Assembly: GCA_024699715.1 (NCBI GenBank)
Contig: JANPRD010000001.1
Location: 27,923 to 91,922, forward strand
Length of the DNA: 64,000 nt
Direction: 5' to 3'
Source of the DNA: Candidatus Methanophagales archaeon
GTDB taxonomy: Archaea > Halobacteriota > Syntropharchaeia > Alkanophagales > Methanospirareceae
Below, one piece after another: positions 52,940 through 62,514 of this stretch; the stretch's first letter is position 1, and each line of letters opens with the position of its first letter. A program made the position numbers and the translations under genes. The notes under the pieces were generated by a model. The model saw only the letters and a list, made by a program, of their open reading frames with translations, searched no databases and had not been told where the DNA came from.

Positions 52940-53110
52940 TCAAGATGCTTGGAATATGCGAGGGTTTTGAGCCAACCATTCGCCCAATTCCTCCTTTATT
53001 TCACTAAATCTCCTTTCTATCTCTCCCTCCTCAACTTCAAATCCCTCCTCCTTCAGCTTCCGCAGCAGTTTTTCCAGCTCAAAAAGTATTCTCAATACAT
53101 AAGCATTCAT
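52940..53110 (-). CDS. Small charged protein B of a paralogous pair in the iron locus
   Basis: 56 residues, read directly from the minus strand: it opens MNAYVLRILFELEKLLRKL, continues with a Glu-rich hinge and IERRFSEIKEELGEWL, and ends RIFQAS. It matches small protein A at LE-x-LLRKL, IER-x-F-x-EIK-x-ELG-x-W and IF-x-AS. It lies 80 bases downstream of the DtxR gene on the same strand, in an AT-rich stretch that may carry its own promoter. No cysteines and no membrane segment; acidic, helical. Could be a regulator partner, a metal-buffering peptide or an antitoxin-like protein; nothing decides. Confidence 0.68.
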   Translation of the reverse strand: MNAYVLRILFELEKLLRKLKEEGFEVEEGEIERRFSEIKEELGEWLAQNPRIFQAS

Positions 53111-53190
53111 AATCTACGCAAATAAAATGGAATTAATAAATGTTTCATTATTTTAAAAAAAATTAAAAAGATTTTTGAATTTATTTGCGA

Positions 53191-53649
53191 TTATTTATCA
53201 CATTTTTTATCATATGCGCAAGGATGCCTGCCTGTCTTGCAGAAAATCTCAAAATGCTTGAGCCATAGTGGGTAGTCAGGAGCGGAGAGCACGAAATCCA
53301 CAAGCTTCTTTATCTGCTCAATCGTCTTCGGATGCAATTCATGCTCCATCACGCAAGCGTCATCGTTCGCAATTTCGGGAGGAACGAGCAAGATTTCAAG
53401 TAGTCTGCGGATTGCTGTGTGGCGCTCCACGATGACTTTTCCGATTTCGGCACCCTGCTCCGTGAGCCAAATACCATCATGCTTGCGATATTCCACGAGT
53501 CCCATATCATTCAATCGCCGAACCATGCTGACGACGCTTGATGGCTTCACACCTAACGCCTTTGCGATGTCTTTCACACGGACGACGCCCTTCTGCTCCG
53601 CTATATTTATAATCGCTTCAAGATAATCCTCCGCCCTCCTGCTCAGCAT
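53191..53649 (-). CDS. DtxR/MntR-family iron-dependent repressor
   Basis: 152 residues. Residues 5-65 are the winged helix (VRVKDIAKALGVKPSSVVSMVRRLNDMGLVEY). Metal ligands line up with the family: Asp8 and Glu11 in RRAEDYLEAI, His77 in VERHTAI, Cys99 and Glu102-His103 in ACVMEHELHPKTIEQI. The Cys points to an iron (DtxR/IdeR) rather than manganese type, though Asp8/Glu11 are MntR-like. No SH3-like third domain; the C-terminus adds three Cys (FCKTGRHPCAYDKKC). It most likely binds the palindromes in this locus when iron is replete. Divergent from infB. Confidence 0.92.
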   Translation of the reverse strand: MLSRRAEDYLEAIINIAEQKGVVRVKDIAKALGVKPSSVVSMVRRLNDMGLVEYRKHDGIWLTEQGAEIGKVIVERHTAIRRLLEILLVPPEIANDDACVMEHELHPKTIEQIKKLVDFVLSAPDYPLWLKHFEIFCKTGRHPCAYDKKCDK

Positions 53650-53691
53650 ATTCTTACTTCCGCATGTGCCTCCCTTAAATATTTTTCCCTT

Positions 53692-53704
53692 CTAAAATAT
53701 TTCG
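53692..53704. promoter_or_regulatory. Weak DtxR-type operator upstream of the repressor
   Basis: CTAAAATATTTCG, two mismatches to the 13-bp palindrome, 43 bases before the repressor ATG. Position suits autoregulation; the match alone is marginal. Confidence 0.4.
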
Positions 53705-53780
53705 GTATGACTAACAAAAGGAGGGCAAGAATTTAAGGGCAGTGAGGAATAAGGGGTAGGACAGGAAGGGAAGGAAGGAA

Positions 53781-55608
53781 ATGGGAGCCGGCGAGAGAAA
53801 GGGAAGCGGAACGAAGAAGGGAGAGAAGCAGACGAAGGAAAGGGGGTTGAGGACGCCGATTCTCGCAGTTCTCGGACACATTGACCACGGTAAGACAACG
53901 CTTTTGGATGCGATTCGTGGCACGAGCAGTCGCAGAGAGAGAAGCGGGTAGAGTCACTCAGCACATCGGCGCAACTGAGATTCCGATAGATGCGATAAAG
54001 CGGATATGCTCGCCTCTGAAACGCTCTTGGGATGACATTAAAGTGCCCGGCTTACTCTTCATTGACACGCCCGGTCACCACGCCTTCGCCTCGCTTCGTA
54101 AAAGAGGCAGCGCACTTGCGGACATTGCAGTGCTTGTTGTGGATGTGATTGAGGGATTTCAGCCTCAGACATACGAATCTTTGAATGTTTTACGCATGTT
54201 GAAGACGCCATTTGTCGTTGCTTTGAACAAAATAGACAGAATAAGCGGATGGATTTCAAGAAATAAGCCTTTTGTGATGAATTATCGTGAGCAAAATGAG
54301 AGTGCTCGTGAGGAATTGGACGATAAAGTGTATAAAATAGTGGAGACGCTTTTTGAAGAGGGGTTTTCCGCTGAAAGATATGACCGCATAAGAGATTTCA
54401 CGAGGAATGTGAGCATCGTGCCTTTGAGTGCAAAAACAGGAGAGGGCATTCCCGACCTCCTTCTTGTCTTAATAGGACTTTCGCAGCGTTTCCTTGAGAA
54501 GAGTTTGAGATTACATGCGGAAGGGGCGGGCGAAGGGACAATTTTGGAGAAGAAGGAGGAGCGAGGTCTCGGAACTACAATAGATGTGATTTTATACGAC
54601 GGGAAATTGAGTGTTGGAGATGCAATTGTAGTAGGAAGCACAAAAGGAGAGCCGATAGTGACGAAAGTGAAGGCGCTTCTGAAGCCAGAACCATTAAGAG
54701 AGATGGCGATGGAGCGAAAATTCAGGCATATTAAATCGGTAACGGCTGCTGCAGGCGTTAAAATTGTCGCTCCTATGCTTGAAGATGCCCTTCCTGGTGC
54801 TCCTCTCATTCAGATTAGAAACGCAGAGGAAGAAGAAATGGCGAAGGAGCGCATACGCAAGGAGTTTGAGGCGATGCAGATTGAGACGCAACCGGAAGGC
54901 GTCGTGATTAAGGCGGATACGATGGGCTCGCTTGAGGCTCTCGCTTATGAGTTGCATGCAAAAAAGATTCCTATAAGCAAAGCAGATGTTGGAAATATAT
55001 CAAAGCGAGATGTAATTGATGCGACGGCTGTGAAAGATGAATTTTTAAGGGTGATTCTCGGCTTCAATGTGCCTGTTAATGCGGATGCGAAAGAGGAAGC
55101 GAAGGAGAATGATGTGAAAATCTTCACGAATAATGTCATATATCGGCTGATTGAGGATTATGAGTTATGGGTTGCTGCGAAGAAAGAGGCGATGCTCCGT
55201 GAGAAATTCAAGCATTTGACGACGCCTGCCGCTGTGAGAATCCTTGCGGGACACATTTTCAGGCAGAGCAAGCCAGCAATATTCGGCGTTGAGGTTCTCG
55301 CAGGCAAGATAAAGCCCGGCGTGGCGCTCATGACCGCAGAAGGAAAGGACATCGGCAAAATAAACGAGATTCAGGACAAGGGAGAGAGCATTCAAGAAGC
55401 GACTGCTGGTATGCGAGTCGCAATTTCCATGAAAAAACCGATTTTTGGCAGGCATATACATGAGAATGACATCCTTTACACAAATCTCAACGCAGAGGAA
55501 GTTGAAGCGTTGCGAGAATTGTATGATTTTTTGACTGAGGAAGAGAGGAAAATTCTTGATGAAGTCTTGCGGATAAAGGGAAAGGGGGCTTTGGGCTTTG
55601 AGCGTTGA
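53781..55608 (+). CDS. infB: Translation initiation factor aIF5B, frameshifted near 53925
   Basis: Ribosome subunit-joining GTPase. From ATG 53781 the first frame reads a Lys/Gly/Glu-rich start, then [24 protein letters not shown] (G1) and stops. One surplus base near 53925 separates it from the second frame [19 protein letters not shown] (switch I), [15 protein letters not shown] (G3), ALNKIDRI (G4), domain II-III and the C-terminal domain IV ([21 protein letters not shown]) to 55608. The rejoined length of about 609 residues is normal for aIF5B. Essential, so the break is very unlikely to be real decay. rps6e follows 32 bases later. Confidence 0.93.
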
Positions 55609-55640
55609 CTGAGTGCGTGTGAAGTGGCGAGGTGATTTGA

Positions 55641-56057
55641 ATGGAGTTTCAGGTGGTTTTGAGCGACCCCAAAACGGGCAAGGCATACAAAATAGAAGTG
55701 AAGGGGGAGAAAGCGGAGAGGCTCGTAGGGAAGCGCATCGGTGATGTCTTGGATGGCGATATTTTGGGACTGCGAGGTTACAAAGTCCAAATCACAGGAG
55801 GCACGGACAGAGATGGATTCCCGATGCGTCCAGATATTCCCGGCACTGGAAGGAGGCGTGTCCTGCTTTCTGCTCCTCCCGGTTTCAGACCAAAGGAGAA
55901 AGGTCAGCGAAGGCGGAAAACGGTGCGTGGTAACGAGATTTCCGCTGAAATCGCTCAAATAAACATGCGCATCGTTGAGTTCGGCGAGAAGCCTGTTGAG
56001 GAAATTCTCCTGCGAGAAGGAGAAGAGAGCGAGAGACAGGCGGCAGAAGTCGGATGA
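55641..56057 (+). CDS. rps6e: 30S ribosomal protein S6e (eS6)
   Basis: 138 residues. [38 protein letters not shown], then [25 protein letters not shown] and [41 protein letters not shown] are the archaeal/eukaryotic S6e core. The C-terminus is an acidic extension. infB-rps6e adjacency is common in archaea. About 200 purine-rich then GC-rich bases follow, without a gene. Confidence 0.96.
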   Translation: MEFQVVLSDPKTGKAYKIEVKGEKAERLVGKRIGDVLDGDILGLRGYKVQITGGTDRDGFPMRPDIPGTGRRRVLLSAPPGFRPKEKGQRRRKTVRGNEISAEIAQINMRIVEFGEKPVEEILLREGEESERQAAEVG

Positions 56058-56264
56058 AACGGGGAACGAAACGGAGAGAGAAACGGGGAAGGGGAGGAAG
56101 AGGAGAGAAGGGGAGAGAGGGAGAAGAGAGGAGAAGAAGCGAACTACTACTGAAAACGAGGACTTGCCTCCTGCAGCAGCGCTAGCAGCGCTGAGGGTTC
56201 CCGACGCATCAGCATCCGAAGAGCCTGCAGCGCTCTCACCTCTGACGGCGCCACAGACGCAAAA

Positions 56265-56771
56265 TCAGTTCGTTATTCTCCTTCCACTGCTGTTTCTTTT
56301 CAGAAGCACCTTTTTCAAGAAGTTTCCACGCATGGGGCAAGTCTTCCCAATATCAAAAATGCTCAAAATAGTGCATTTGTCTCCGTTCGCAAGCCCTGCA
56401 GGATGACATAAATCATAAAAATCGCATGTCCATTCGTCGCAAGAGGGCATTTCAAACACGATTTTTGAGCCTTCCACTGCCTTTCTCGCCTCTAAAGCAG
56501 CTTCAATCTCAGCCTCAACGACTTCAACGACGCAGACACCGTCCTCGTGAAGCGGGCATTCGTGCTTTATGCCCTCTCTAACGCTCTCCACTTTGTATCT
56601 GCGACCCTCCTCAAGGTTCAAACAAGTGCTCCGCAGCCTGCAATCCTCGCATTTTCTCGTGCCTCCGAGAAAAATGAACTCTTGACCCACTTTCGCAAAC
56701 GGCACGCCTACAAGCGTCACAATTCTGCTCCCGCTCCTCTCTTCTGACATTCGCCGCTCACCTCCTCCCAA
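56265..56771 (-). CDS. UPF0179 family Cys-rich protein
   Basis: 168 residues; UPF0179 is an archaeal family of unknown function. Conserved Cys sets are visible: GGTRKCEDCRLRSTCLNLEEGRRYKV, HECPLHEDGVCVVEVVEA, and SCDEWTCDFYDLCHPAGL with a later KTCPM. The spacing suggests metal or Fe-S binding. The start may be at MSEERSGSRIVTL, eight residues in. A poorly conserved basic tail ends it. Confidence 0.88.
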   Translation of the reverse strand: MGGGERRMSEERSGSRIVTLVGVPFAKVGQEFIFLGGTRKCEDCRLRSTCLNLEEGRRYKVESVREGIKHECPLHEDGVCVVEVVEAEIEAALEARKAVEGSKIVFEMPSCDEWTCDFYDLCHPAGLANGDKCTILSIFDIGKTCPMRGNFLKKVLLKRNSSGRRITN

Positions 56772-56895
56772 ACAAACTCTTCTATCTTTTATCTTCTCAT
56801 CGTTTCCTGACCCGAAAGCATGAAAGCATGAACTAGAAAGAGGGGGTTAAAAGCTGGGTGCGCCACAAGTGGACATTTTCCTTTTTTAGAAGCAT

Positions 56896-56905
56896 TTTTA
56901 TATAA
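56896..56905 (+). promoter_or_regulatory. TATA box upstream of the ICMT-like gene
   Basis: TTTTATATAA centred near 56901. An ATG at 56925 lies 24 bases downstream, at leaderless spacing, ahead of the methyltransferase gene. Confidence 0.6.
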
Positions 56906-56924
56906 GCGAATTGAATCGAATATC

Positions 56925-57077
56925 ATGCCAGCAGAAGGTATTTGTGTGGTTCTTAACAGAAGAACTGCGAGCGAGCATTCGGCTTCTTCGCTACTGCAAT
57001 CCGGCGTCAAGCGTCAAAATGCCCACACCGTTCATTCAGATGCCCGCAAAATTAAAGGCAGGAGGAAACATGCATAA
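56925..57077 (+). CDS. Possible leaderless 50-residue upstream ORF
   Basis: Begins at the ATG placed at leaderless distance from the TATA box and ends overlapping the ICMT start. The product (MPAEGICVVLNRRTASEHSA..., basic end KIKGRRKHA) shows no known domain. It may be a leader peptide coupling translation to the methyltransferase, or simply untranslated leader. Only position supports it. Confidence 0.3.
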   Translation: MPAEGICVVLNRRTASEHSASSLLQSGVKRQNAHTVHSDARKIKGRRKHA

Positions 57078-57537
57078 GAAAAGTCACTTAGTTGGTCACA
57101 TAGCATATATAGGTTTATATGGGATGTTGATAATCTCTACCATTATTCATTACAATTCTGCCGATTTAGCGGAATTAGTATATGCGGGATGGATAATCTT
57201 GGCATTTGGAATCATTTTTCTGTTGTGGTCAAGCAAATCACGAAAGAAGGGGCATGCAGAAGGTATTGGACTTGTTGAAAGAGGGATGTATGCTTTTGTT
57301 CGCCATCCTGAATTCTTGGGTCATATCCTGATAATTTCTGCTTTGGTTATTATTTCACAGCACTGGATCAGCTTTATTGTTGGCGCAATATTAATTGTTC
57401 TGCTGTGTCTCGCAATGATAGAAGAAGAAAAAAGAAACATAGAAAAGTTTGGCAATGCATACAGAGATTATATGAAAAGAGTCCCAAGAATAAATCTAAT
57501 AGCAGGAATTATCAAGCAAATTAACAGGAGAAAATAA
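57070..57537 (+). CDS. Isoprenylcysteine carboxyl methyltransferase-like membrane enzyme
   Basis: 155 residues with about four membrane helices. GLVERGMYAFVRHPEFLGHILIIS and the C-terminal EEEKRNIEKFGNAYRDYMKRVPRI are the SAM-binding and catalytic parts of the ICMT/PEMT family, which methylate membrane-side small molecules, lipids or isoprenyl groups. The ATG at 57070 follows GGAGG after four bases; longer in-frame starts upstream are non-homologous. AT-rich and without charged insertions, so possibly acquired later. The 270 bases after it hold no gene. Confidence 0.82.
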   Translation: MHKKSHLVGHIAYIGLYGMLIISTIIHYNSADLAELVYAGWIILAFGIIFLLWSSKSRKKGHAEGIGLVERGMYAFVRHPEFLGHILIISALVIISQHWISFIVGAILIVLLCLAMIEEEKRNIEKFGNAYRDYMKRVPRINLIAGIIKQINRRK

Positions 57538-57810
57538 AGATGGAAATAAGATGTGAGAGTTGCTCTGCAGTGCTTTGCACATTGCCTTTCATCTTAAATG
57601 ACTTATGCTCCGCATCACATTAAAAGCGGCGTGCTCACGCAACAGGGTTTATGCGAGGATTGCCAATTCAATTGATGGAAAATTTTTTATTGTTGTCGTT
57701 GTGAGGAGTGAGGGGAATCTTGCTATATTTATTTCCCGTTTCTTTCATTTACAAGAGCGGGAGCAAGGTGAGAAAAGAGCGAAAAATTTAACAAAAGAGA
57801 TGAAGGAGGC

Positions 57811-60800
57811 GTGGAGATGGGCGGAGAGGCGAAGGCGATGGAACTGCGAGAGATAGAGCGGAAGTGGCAACAAAAATGGGCATCTGCGAGGATTTTTGAG
57901 GCTGATGCCTCCGCTGCGAAGAAGAAATTCTACTTGAATGTCGCATATCCTTACCCTTCGGGAGCGATGCATGTCGGTCATGGACGCACATACACCGTTC
58001 CGGATGTGATTGCCCGCTACAAAAGGATGCAAGGCTTCAATGTCCTCTTTCCGATGGCTTTCCATGTCACAGGCACGCCAGTCATCGGCATCTCACGAAG
58101 AATAGCGAGAGGCGACGAGAGTGCAATTCACATTTACAGAGACATTTACAAGGTTCCAGAGGAGGAATTGAGGAATTTCACCGAGCCTGAACGCATCGTC
58201 TCATATTTCACGGCGGAATACCGCAGAATCATGGACGAGATGGGCTTCTCAATTGACTGGCGCAGATGCTTCACAACCGTTGACGCTCACTACCAAAAGT
58301 TCATCCATTGGCAATACATGCGTCTTAAAGAAGGCGGTTTTATCGCAAAAGGCGAGCATCCAGTGAAGTTTTGCCCCTCTTGCGGAAATCCTGTGGGCGA
58401 CCACGACCTTCTTTCAGGTGAAGGAGCATCAATTTTGGAATTCACACTGCTGAAATTCAAGTTGAAAGGCGAAGAGGATGTTTTTCTGCCCGTTGCAACG
58501 CTCCGCCCTGAAACGATTTTTGGCGTGACGAACTTATGGGTGAATCCGAGCAGCGAATACATTTATGCGAAAGTCTCTCGTAATGGCGAAAGTGGCGAAG
58601 AGACTTGGATAATAAGCAAAGAATGCGCATTTAAAATCAAATATCAGGGTTATAAGGTTGAAGTTATTGAAGGAAGTGAGATAAAGGGGGAGGATTTAGT
58701 GGGTAAATTTGCAGTAAATCCCGTGAATGGTGAAGAAGTAGAGATATTGCCTGCGAGTTTTGTTGATGTTTCTTTCGGAACTGGTGTTGTGATGAGCGTC
58801 CCTGCACACGCACCTTACGATTTTGTCGCCCTTCGTGACTTGCACGCTCAAGGTAAGTATCTGAATATCAAGCCACGAAAAATTATTCGCTGCGAGGCGT
58901 TGTTGCGAGGGTTGCGAGGAGAAGCGGAAGCGACGGCGGAAGCGGCAGAAGCGGTGCCTGCTGAGATTGTTGTCAAGCGTTTGGGCATCAAGAATCAGGA
59001 GGACAGCAGGCTTGAGAAAGCGACTGAAGAGCTCTACGCAATGGAGTTCAACAAGGGCGAGATGCTTGTTCAGGGCTACGAGGGCATGCCTGTTCGTGAG
59101 GCTCGTGAGCGAGTGAAAGAAGCTCTCACCGAGAAAGGCTTTGCGTCGCCGATGTATGAGTTCAGTGAGCGTCCTGTTGTTTGCAGGTGCAACACGCCCG
59201 TTGTCGTTTCGCTGCTGAGCGACCAGTGGTTCTTGCGCTACGACGACGAATCTTGGAAGGAGCGTGTGCGAGAGCTGCTCAATCGTGTGAATTTCGTGCC
59301 TCCAGAGATAAGAGTTGAGTTTGAGGAGACGGTTGACTGGCTTCGTGCATGGGCATGCGCACGCAGGCTCGGCTTGGGGACGAAGTTGCCCTGGGATGAG
59401 CGTTGGATTGTTGAGCCTCTCAGCGATTCAACGATTTACATGGCTTACTACACGATTTCTCACATCTTGCGAGAAGTTGATGCCGAAATTTTGGACGAAA
59501 ATGCGTTCAATTACATATTTCTGGGCGAAGGCTCTCCCGCTCATGCATTTGAGCATGCATTTGAGCGCATGAGGAAGGAATTTTTATATTGGTATCCGTA
59601 TGATTGCAGATTTTCAGCGAGGGATTTGGTGCGAAACCATCTTACATTCCAACTATTCCACCATGTTGCGATATTTCCTGCGGAGTTTCATCCTCGTTGC
59701 ATTGTTGTTTTCGGCATGGCAACGAAGGACGGAAAGAAAATGAGCAGTTCAAAGGGTAATATTGTGCTTTTGAGCGATGCGATTGAGAAATACGGTGCTG
59801 ATGCGGTTCGCCTCTTCCTTCTGAGTGCTGCTGAGCCTTGGCAGGACTTTGATTGGAACGAAGAGGGCGCATTCGCAGCGAAAAAGCATGTTGAACGCTT
59901 CCTTAACACTGCAAGCGAGATTGCTGAATGGACAAAGGACGCAAAGCTTCTCAGCGCTGCAGGTGGTGGTGCGGAGCAGGGAGAGCAGAGAGAGCAGGGA
60001 GGCAGGAGAGCTGGAGAGAGAAGTCAGAAAAGGAGAGCGGGAAGAGGAGCAAGAGCAAGAAAGGGAGGGAGAGCTTCGTTTTGAGGATTTAAGCGGTGTG
60101 GAGCGTTGGCTTTTGAGCAGGGTGCAGCAGCACATTCGTGCCACGACGGATGCTTTGGAGCATTTTCAGTGCAGGCGAGCATTACAGCACGCATTCTTTG
60201 AATTTGAGAGCGACTTGCGGTGGTTCAGGCGCAGGACTCGCTGGGAGCAGACGCAGGGAGCGGAGAGGGAGAGGCTTCGGAGCGTTTTGAGGTTCGTTTT
60301 GGATGTCTGGGTCAGGCTTCTCGCTCCGTTCATTCCGCATGCTTGCGAGGAGATTTGGAGCAGAATGGGAAAGAACCCCGACGGAAAGCAGTTCGTTTCG
60401 CTTGCAGCGTTTCCGAAAGCGAGCGCTGCGCTTGAAGACAGGAAAGCACTTCTGGAGGAGCAGTTCCTCTCGCTTGTCGTTGAGGATGTGAATGAGATTT
60501 TGAAGGTCACGGGCATCTCACCGCAGAAAATCGTGCTTTTTGTGGCGCCTGCGTGGAAGCGTGAGGTGTTCAGAAGCGTGCTGAAAATGCTCGCAGACGG
60601 AAAGGGCGTCAAAGAAATGCTTCCAGCACTGATGCGGGAGGAGCATCTTCGCCCACACCGGAAGGAGCTGCCCACGCTTGTGAAAGGCATCGTTGAGCGA
60701 GTGCAGTTTTTAAGGGCGAAAATGGCGTTGGGGGCGGAGGCAGTAGAAGAGCTTGCGGGGATTGAAGAGTTGAGCGTTCTGCTCGCTGCTCGTGAATTTT

Positions 60801-60922
60801 TAGAGCGAGAGTTCAAGTGCAGATGCGAGATTTACGATGCGGATGCGGTGGACGAGAGCGTAGACCCGAAGAAGAGGCGTAAGAACGCAATTCCGCTGAG
60901 ACCCGCAATTTTTGTGTTGTGA
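57811..60922 (+). CDS. leuS: Leucyl-tRNA synthetase, frameshifted in a low-complexity stretch
   Basis: Charges tRNA-Leu. HIGH motif is [12 protein letters not shown]; the editing domain includes [23 protein letters not shown] is [16 protein letters not shown]. The first frame ends at 60084 inside an Arg/Glu/Gly-rich insertion; the next frame takes over through a similar Glu-rich run ([10 protein letters not shown]) into the anticodon-binding domain ([36 protein letters not shown]) and ends at 60922. One surplus base somewhere in 59990-60075 explains it. Another Ala/Glu insertion ([13 protein letters not shown]) lies near residue 370. The rejoined length of about 1037 residues exceeds the usual archaeal 950-970 because of these insertions. 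Confidence 0.93.
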
Positions 60923-61003
60923 AGCGCTGAAAGCAGCCGCAAAAGCAGCAAAAAAAGCAAAGCGAAAAAAATAAGGGGAAAAGGCAGGGTTTGCTCGCAG
61001 TGT

Positions 61004-61300
61004 TCAGACGATTGCGACCCAGCGACCTTTTGTGCGCTTCTCAACTAATCCGTGCCTTGCGAGCAAAGAAAGGATGTCTCCGACCATTGCGATGTCGTCT
61101 ATGCCTGCGTAGCGTGCAATCATCCGTTTTGAGCGACCTCTGGGGTCTTCCTCTCTTGCCTTCCGAGCAGCTTCCAACACCTTCACGACATCGTCAACGA
61201 CGGGCGCAAGTTTCGGAGGCACTGCCGGCTCTTCACCCAAGATGCGTCGCACATCAGACAAAGATTCCCCTTCTATGCATATCTTCGCCATCCCCATCAC
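61004..61300 (-). CDS. Small winged-helix protein, unknown
   Basis: 98 residues, convergent with leuS. Residues 55-97 (RSKRMIARYAGIDDIAMVGDILSLLARHGLVEKRTKGRWVAIV) read as a winged helix with a C-terminal wing. The N-terminal 50 are acidic with Pro-rich PAVPPKLAPVVDD. It may start at the second ATG (MAKICIEGES). Possibly a transcription factor; no ligand site seen. Confidence 0.65.
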   Translation of the reverse strand: MMGMAKICIEGESLSDVRRILGEEPAVPPKLAPVVDDVVKVLEAARKAREEDPRGRSKRMIARYAGIDDIAMVGDILSLLARHGLVEKRTKGRWVAIV

Positions 61301-61530
61301 CTCATTCAGAGCATTACAACGACCTTATATATAAAACTTAATGCTCCTTGCATGCTTACTGCGAGCAATATCCACAACAACAGCGGAAGTTGAGACTTCC
61401 ACCTTCCCCTTTACCCTAAAGTGAAATGTCTGACAGATGGAAGGAGAGGTGCGTTAGGAGGCGGTGAGGGAATAGAAAAAAAGGACGCATGTGAAAGGCA
61501 GAAAGGATGTGAAGGGGGTAGAGGGGGAGA

Positions 61531-61544
61531 TATTATTTTAAAAG
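61531..61544 (+). promoter_or_regulatory. Promoter of the SDH protease gene
   Basis: TATTATTTTAAAAG, about 25 bases before the ATG at 61561. No Shine-Dalgarno lies between, so the transcript is probably leaderless. It closes a 260-base gap that otherwise shows nothing. Confidence 0.55.
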
Positions 61545-61560
61545 AATTTTATTTTAAATA

Positions 61561-62430
61561 ATGGACGATTGGACGGGGTTTTTCAGCGGAATGATATGGT
61601 TGCTCCTCATACTCTACCTAATTTTAGCCCCGCAGTTGCATTATCGGCAATTATCGGCGGCAAGGCGCTCTGTTTTGAGGAGAATGGGAGCGAAGAGAGG
61701 CACGAATGTGATTGCGATGATTCATCGTCAGGAGAGCATCGGAATCTTCGGCATCCCTTTCTACCGCTTCATTGACATAGAAGATTCGGAGAAAATTTTG
61801 CGTGCAATAAGAAGGACGCCGAAGGACAAGCCGATTGACCTGATTTTGCACACGCCCGGCGGTCTTGTGCTTGCAGCGTCGCAAATAGCGAAGGCGTTGA
61901 AGAGCCATCCTGCGAAGACGACGGTAATTGTGCCGCACTATGCGATGAGCGGAGGGACACTTATTGCGCTCGCAGCGGATGAAATCGTGATGGACTCGCA
62001 TGCTGTTCTCGGACCTGTTGACCCCCAAATTATGAGTTATCCAGCGCCATCTGTGAAGCGAGCGGTTGAGCAGAAGAAAAAAGAGGACTTGGACGACGAG
62101 ACGCTCATACTCGCAGATATTGCAGAGAAAGCAATCCGTCAGGTGAGAGAGCTCGTTTTTGAACTGCTTAAAGATAAAATGCCCGAAGAGAAAGCTCGTG
62201 AGGTCGCCACTGCGCTCACAGAAGGACGCTGGACGCATGACTTCCCGCTCACTGCGGATGTCGCCCGCCAGCTCGGCTTGAATGTCTCCGAAGAAGTGCC
62301 GCCTGAAGTCTACGAACTCATGGAACTCTACCCGCAACCTCTAATGCAGAGGCATCCCAGCGTTGAATTCGTCCCCGCACCTCAAAGAGGAAAAGAGCGA
62401 GAAAAAATTTTCCTCTTCAGACCATTCTGA
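61561..62430 (+). CDS. SDH/DUF114-type membrane serine protease
   Basis: 289 residues. One N-terminal membrane helix (SGMIWLLLILYLILAP) then a ClpP/crotonase-like fold. DLILHTPGGLVLAASQIA forms the oxyanion strand, VPHYAMSGGTLIALAADEI carries the catalytic Ser, and DSHAVLGPVDPQIM follows. The later EKAIRQVRELVFELLKDKMPEEKAREVATALTEGRWTHDFP is typical of the serine dehydrogenase proteinase family. It probably degrades membrane or signal peptides. The ATG at 61561 fits the promoter spacing. Confidence 0.9.
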   Translation: MDDWTGFFSGMIWLLLILYLILAPQLHYRQLSAARRSVLRRMGAKRGTNVIAMIHRQESIGIFGIPFYRFIDIEDSEKILRAIRRTPKDKPIDLILHTPGGLVLAASQIAKALKSHPAKTTVIVPHYAMSGGTLIALAADEIVMDSHAVLGPVDPQIMSYPAPSVKRAVEQKKKEDLDDETLILADIAEKAIRQVRELVFELLKDKMPEEKAREVATALTEGRWTHDFPLTADVARQLGLNVSEEVPPEVYELMELYPQPLMQRHPSVEFVPAPQRGKEREKIFLFRPF

Positions 62431-62490
62431 ACCTTCCGAACCTTCCAATCCCTCCAACCCTTCCAATCTTTCCGACCCTTCCGACATCCC
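62430..62490. repeat. Pyrimidine-rich simple repeat after the protease gene
   Basis: About six degenerate copies of a 10-base CCTTCCAAT/CCTTCCGAC unit between two convergent genes. Similar low-complexity repeats occur in coding insertions across the window. Confidence 0.7.
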
Positions 62491-62514
62491 ACAGTCTCGC
62501 AGCGCCACACGCAA

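Noticed and set aside
53111..53190. An operator for small protein B in the AT-rich gap after the repressor gene
   Set aside because: Only A/T runs; no CTAAAA...TTTTAG arrangement.
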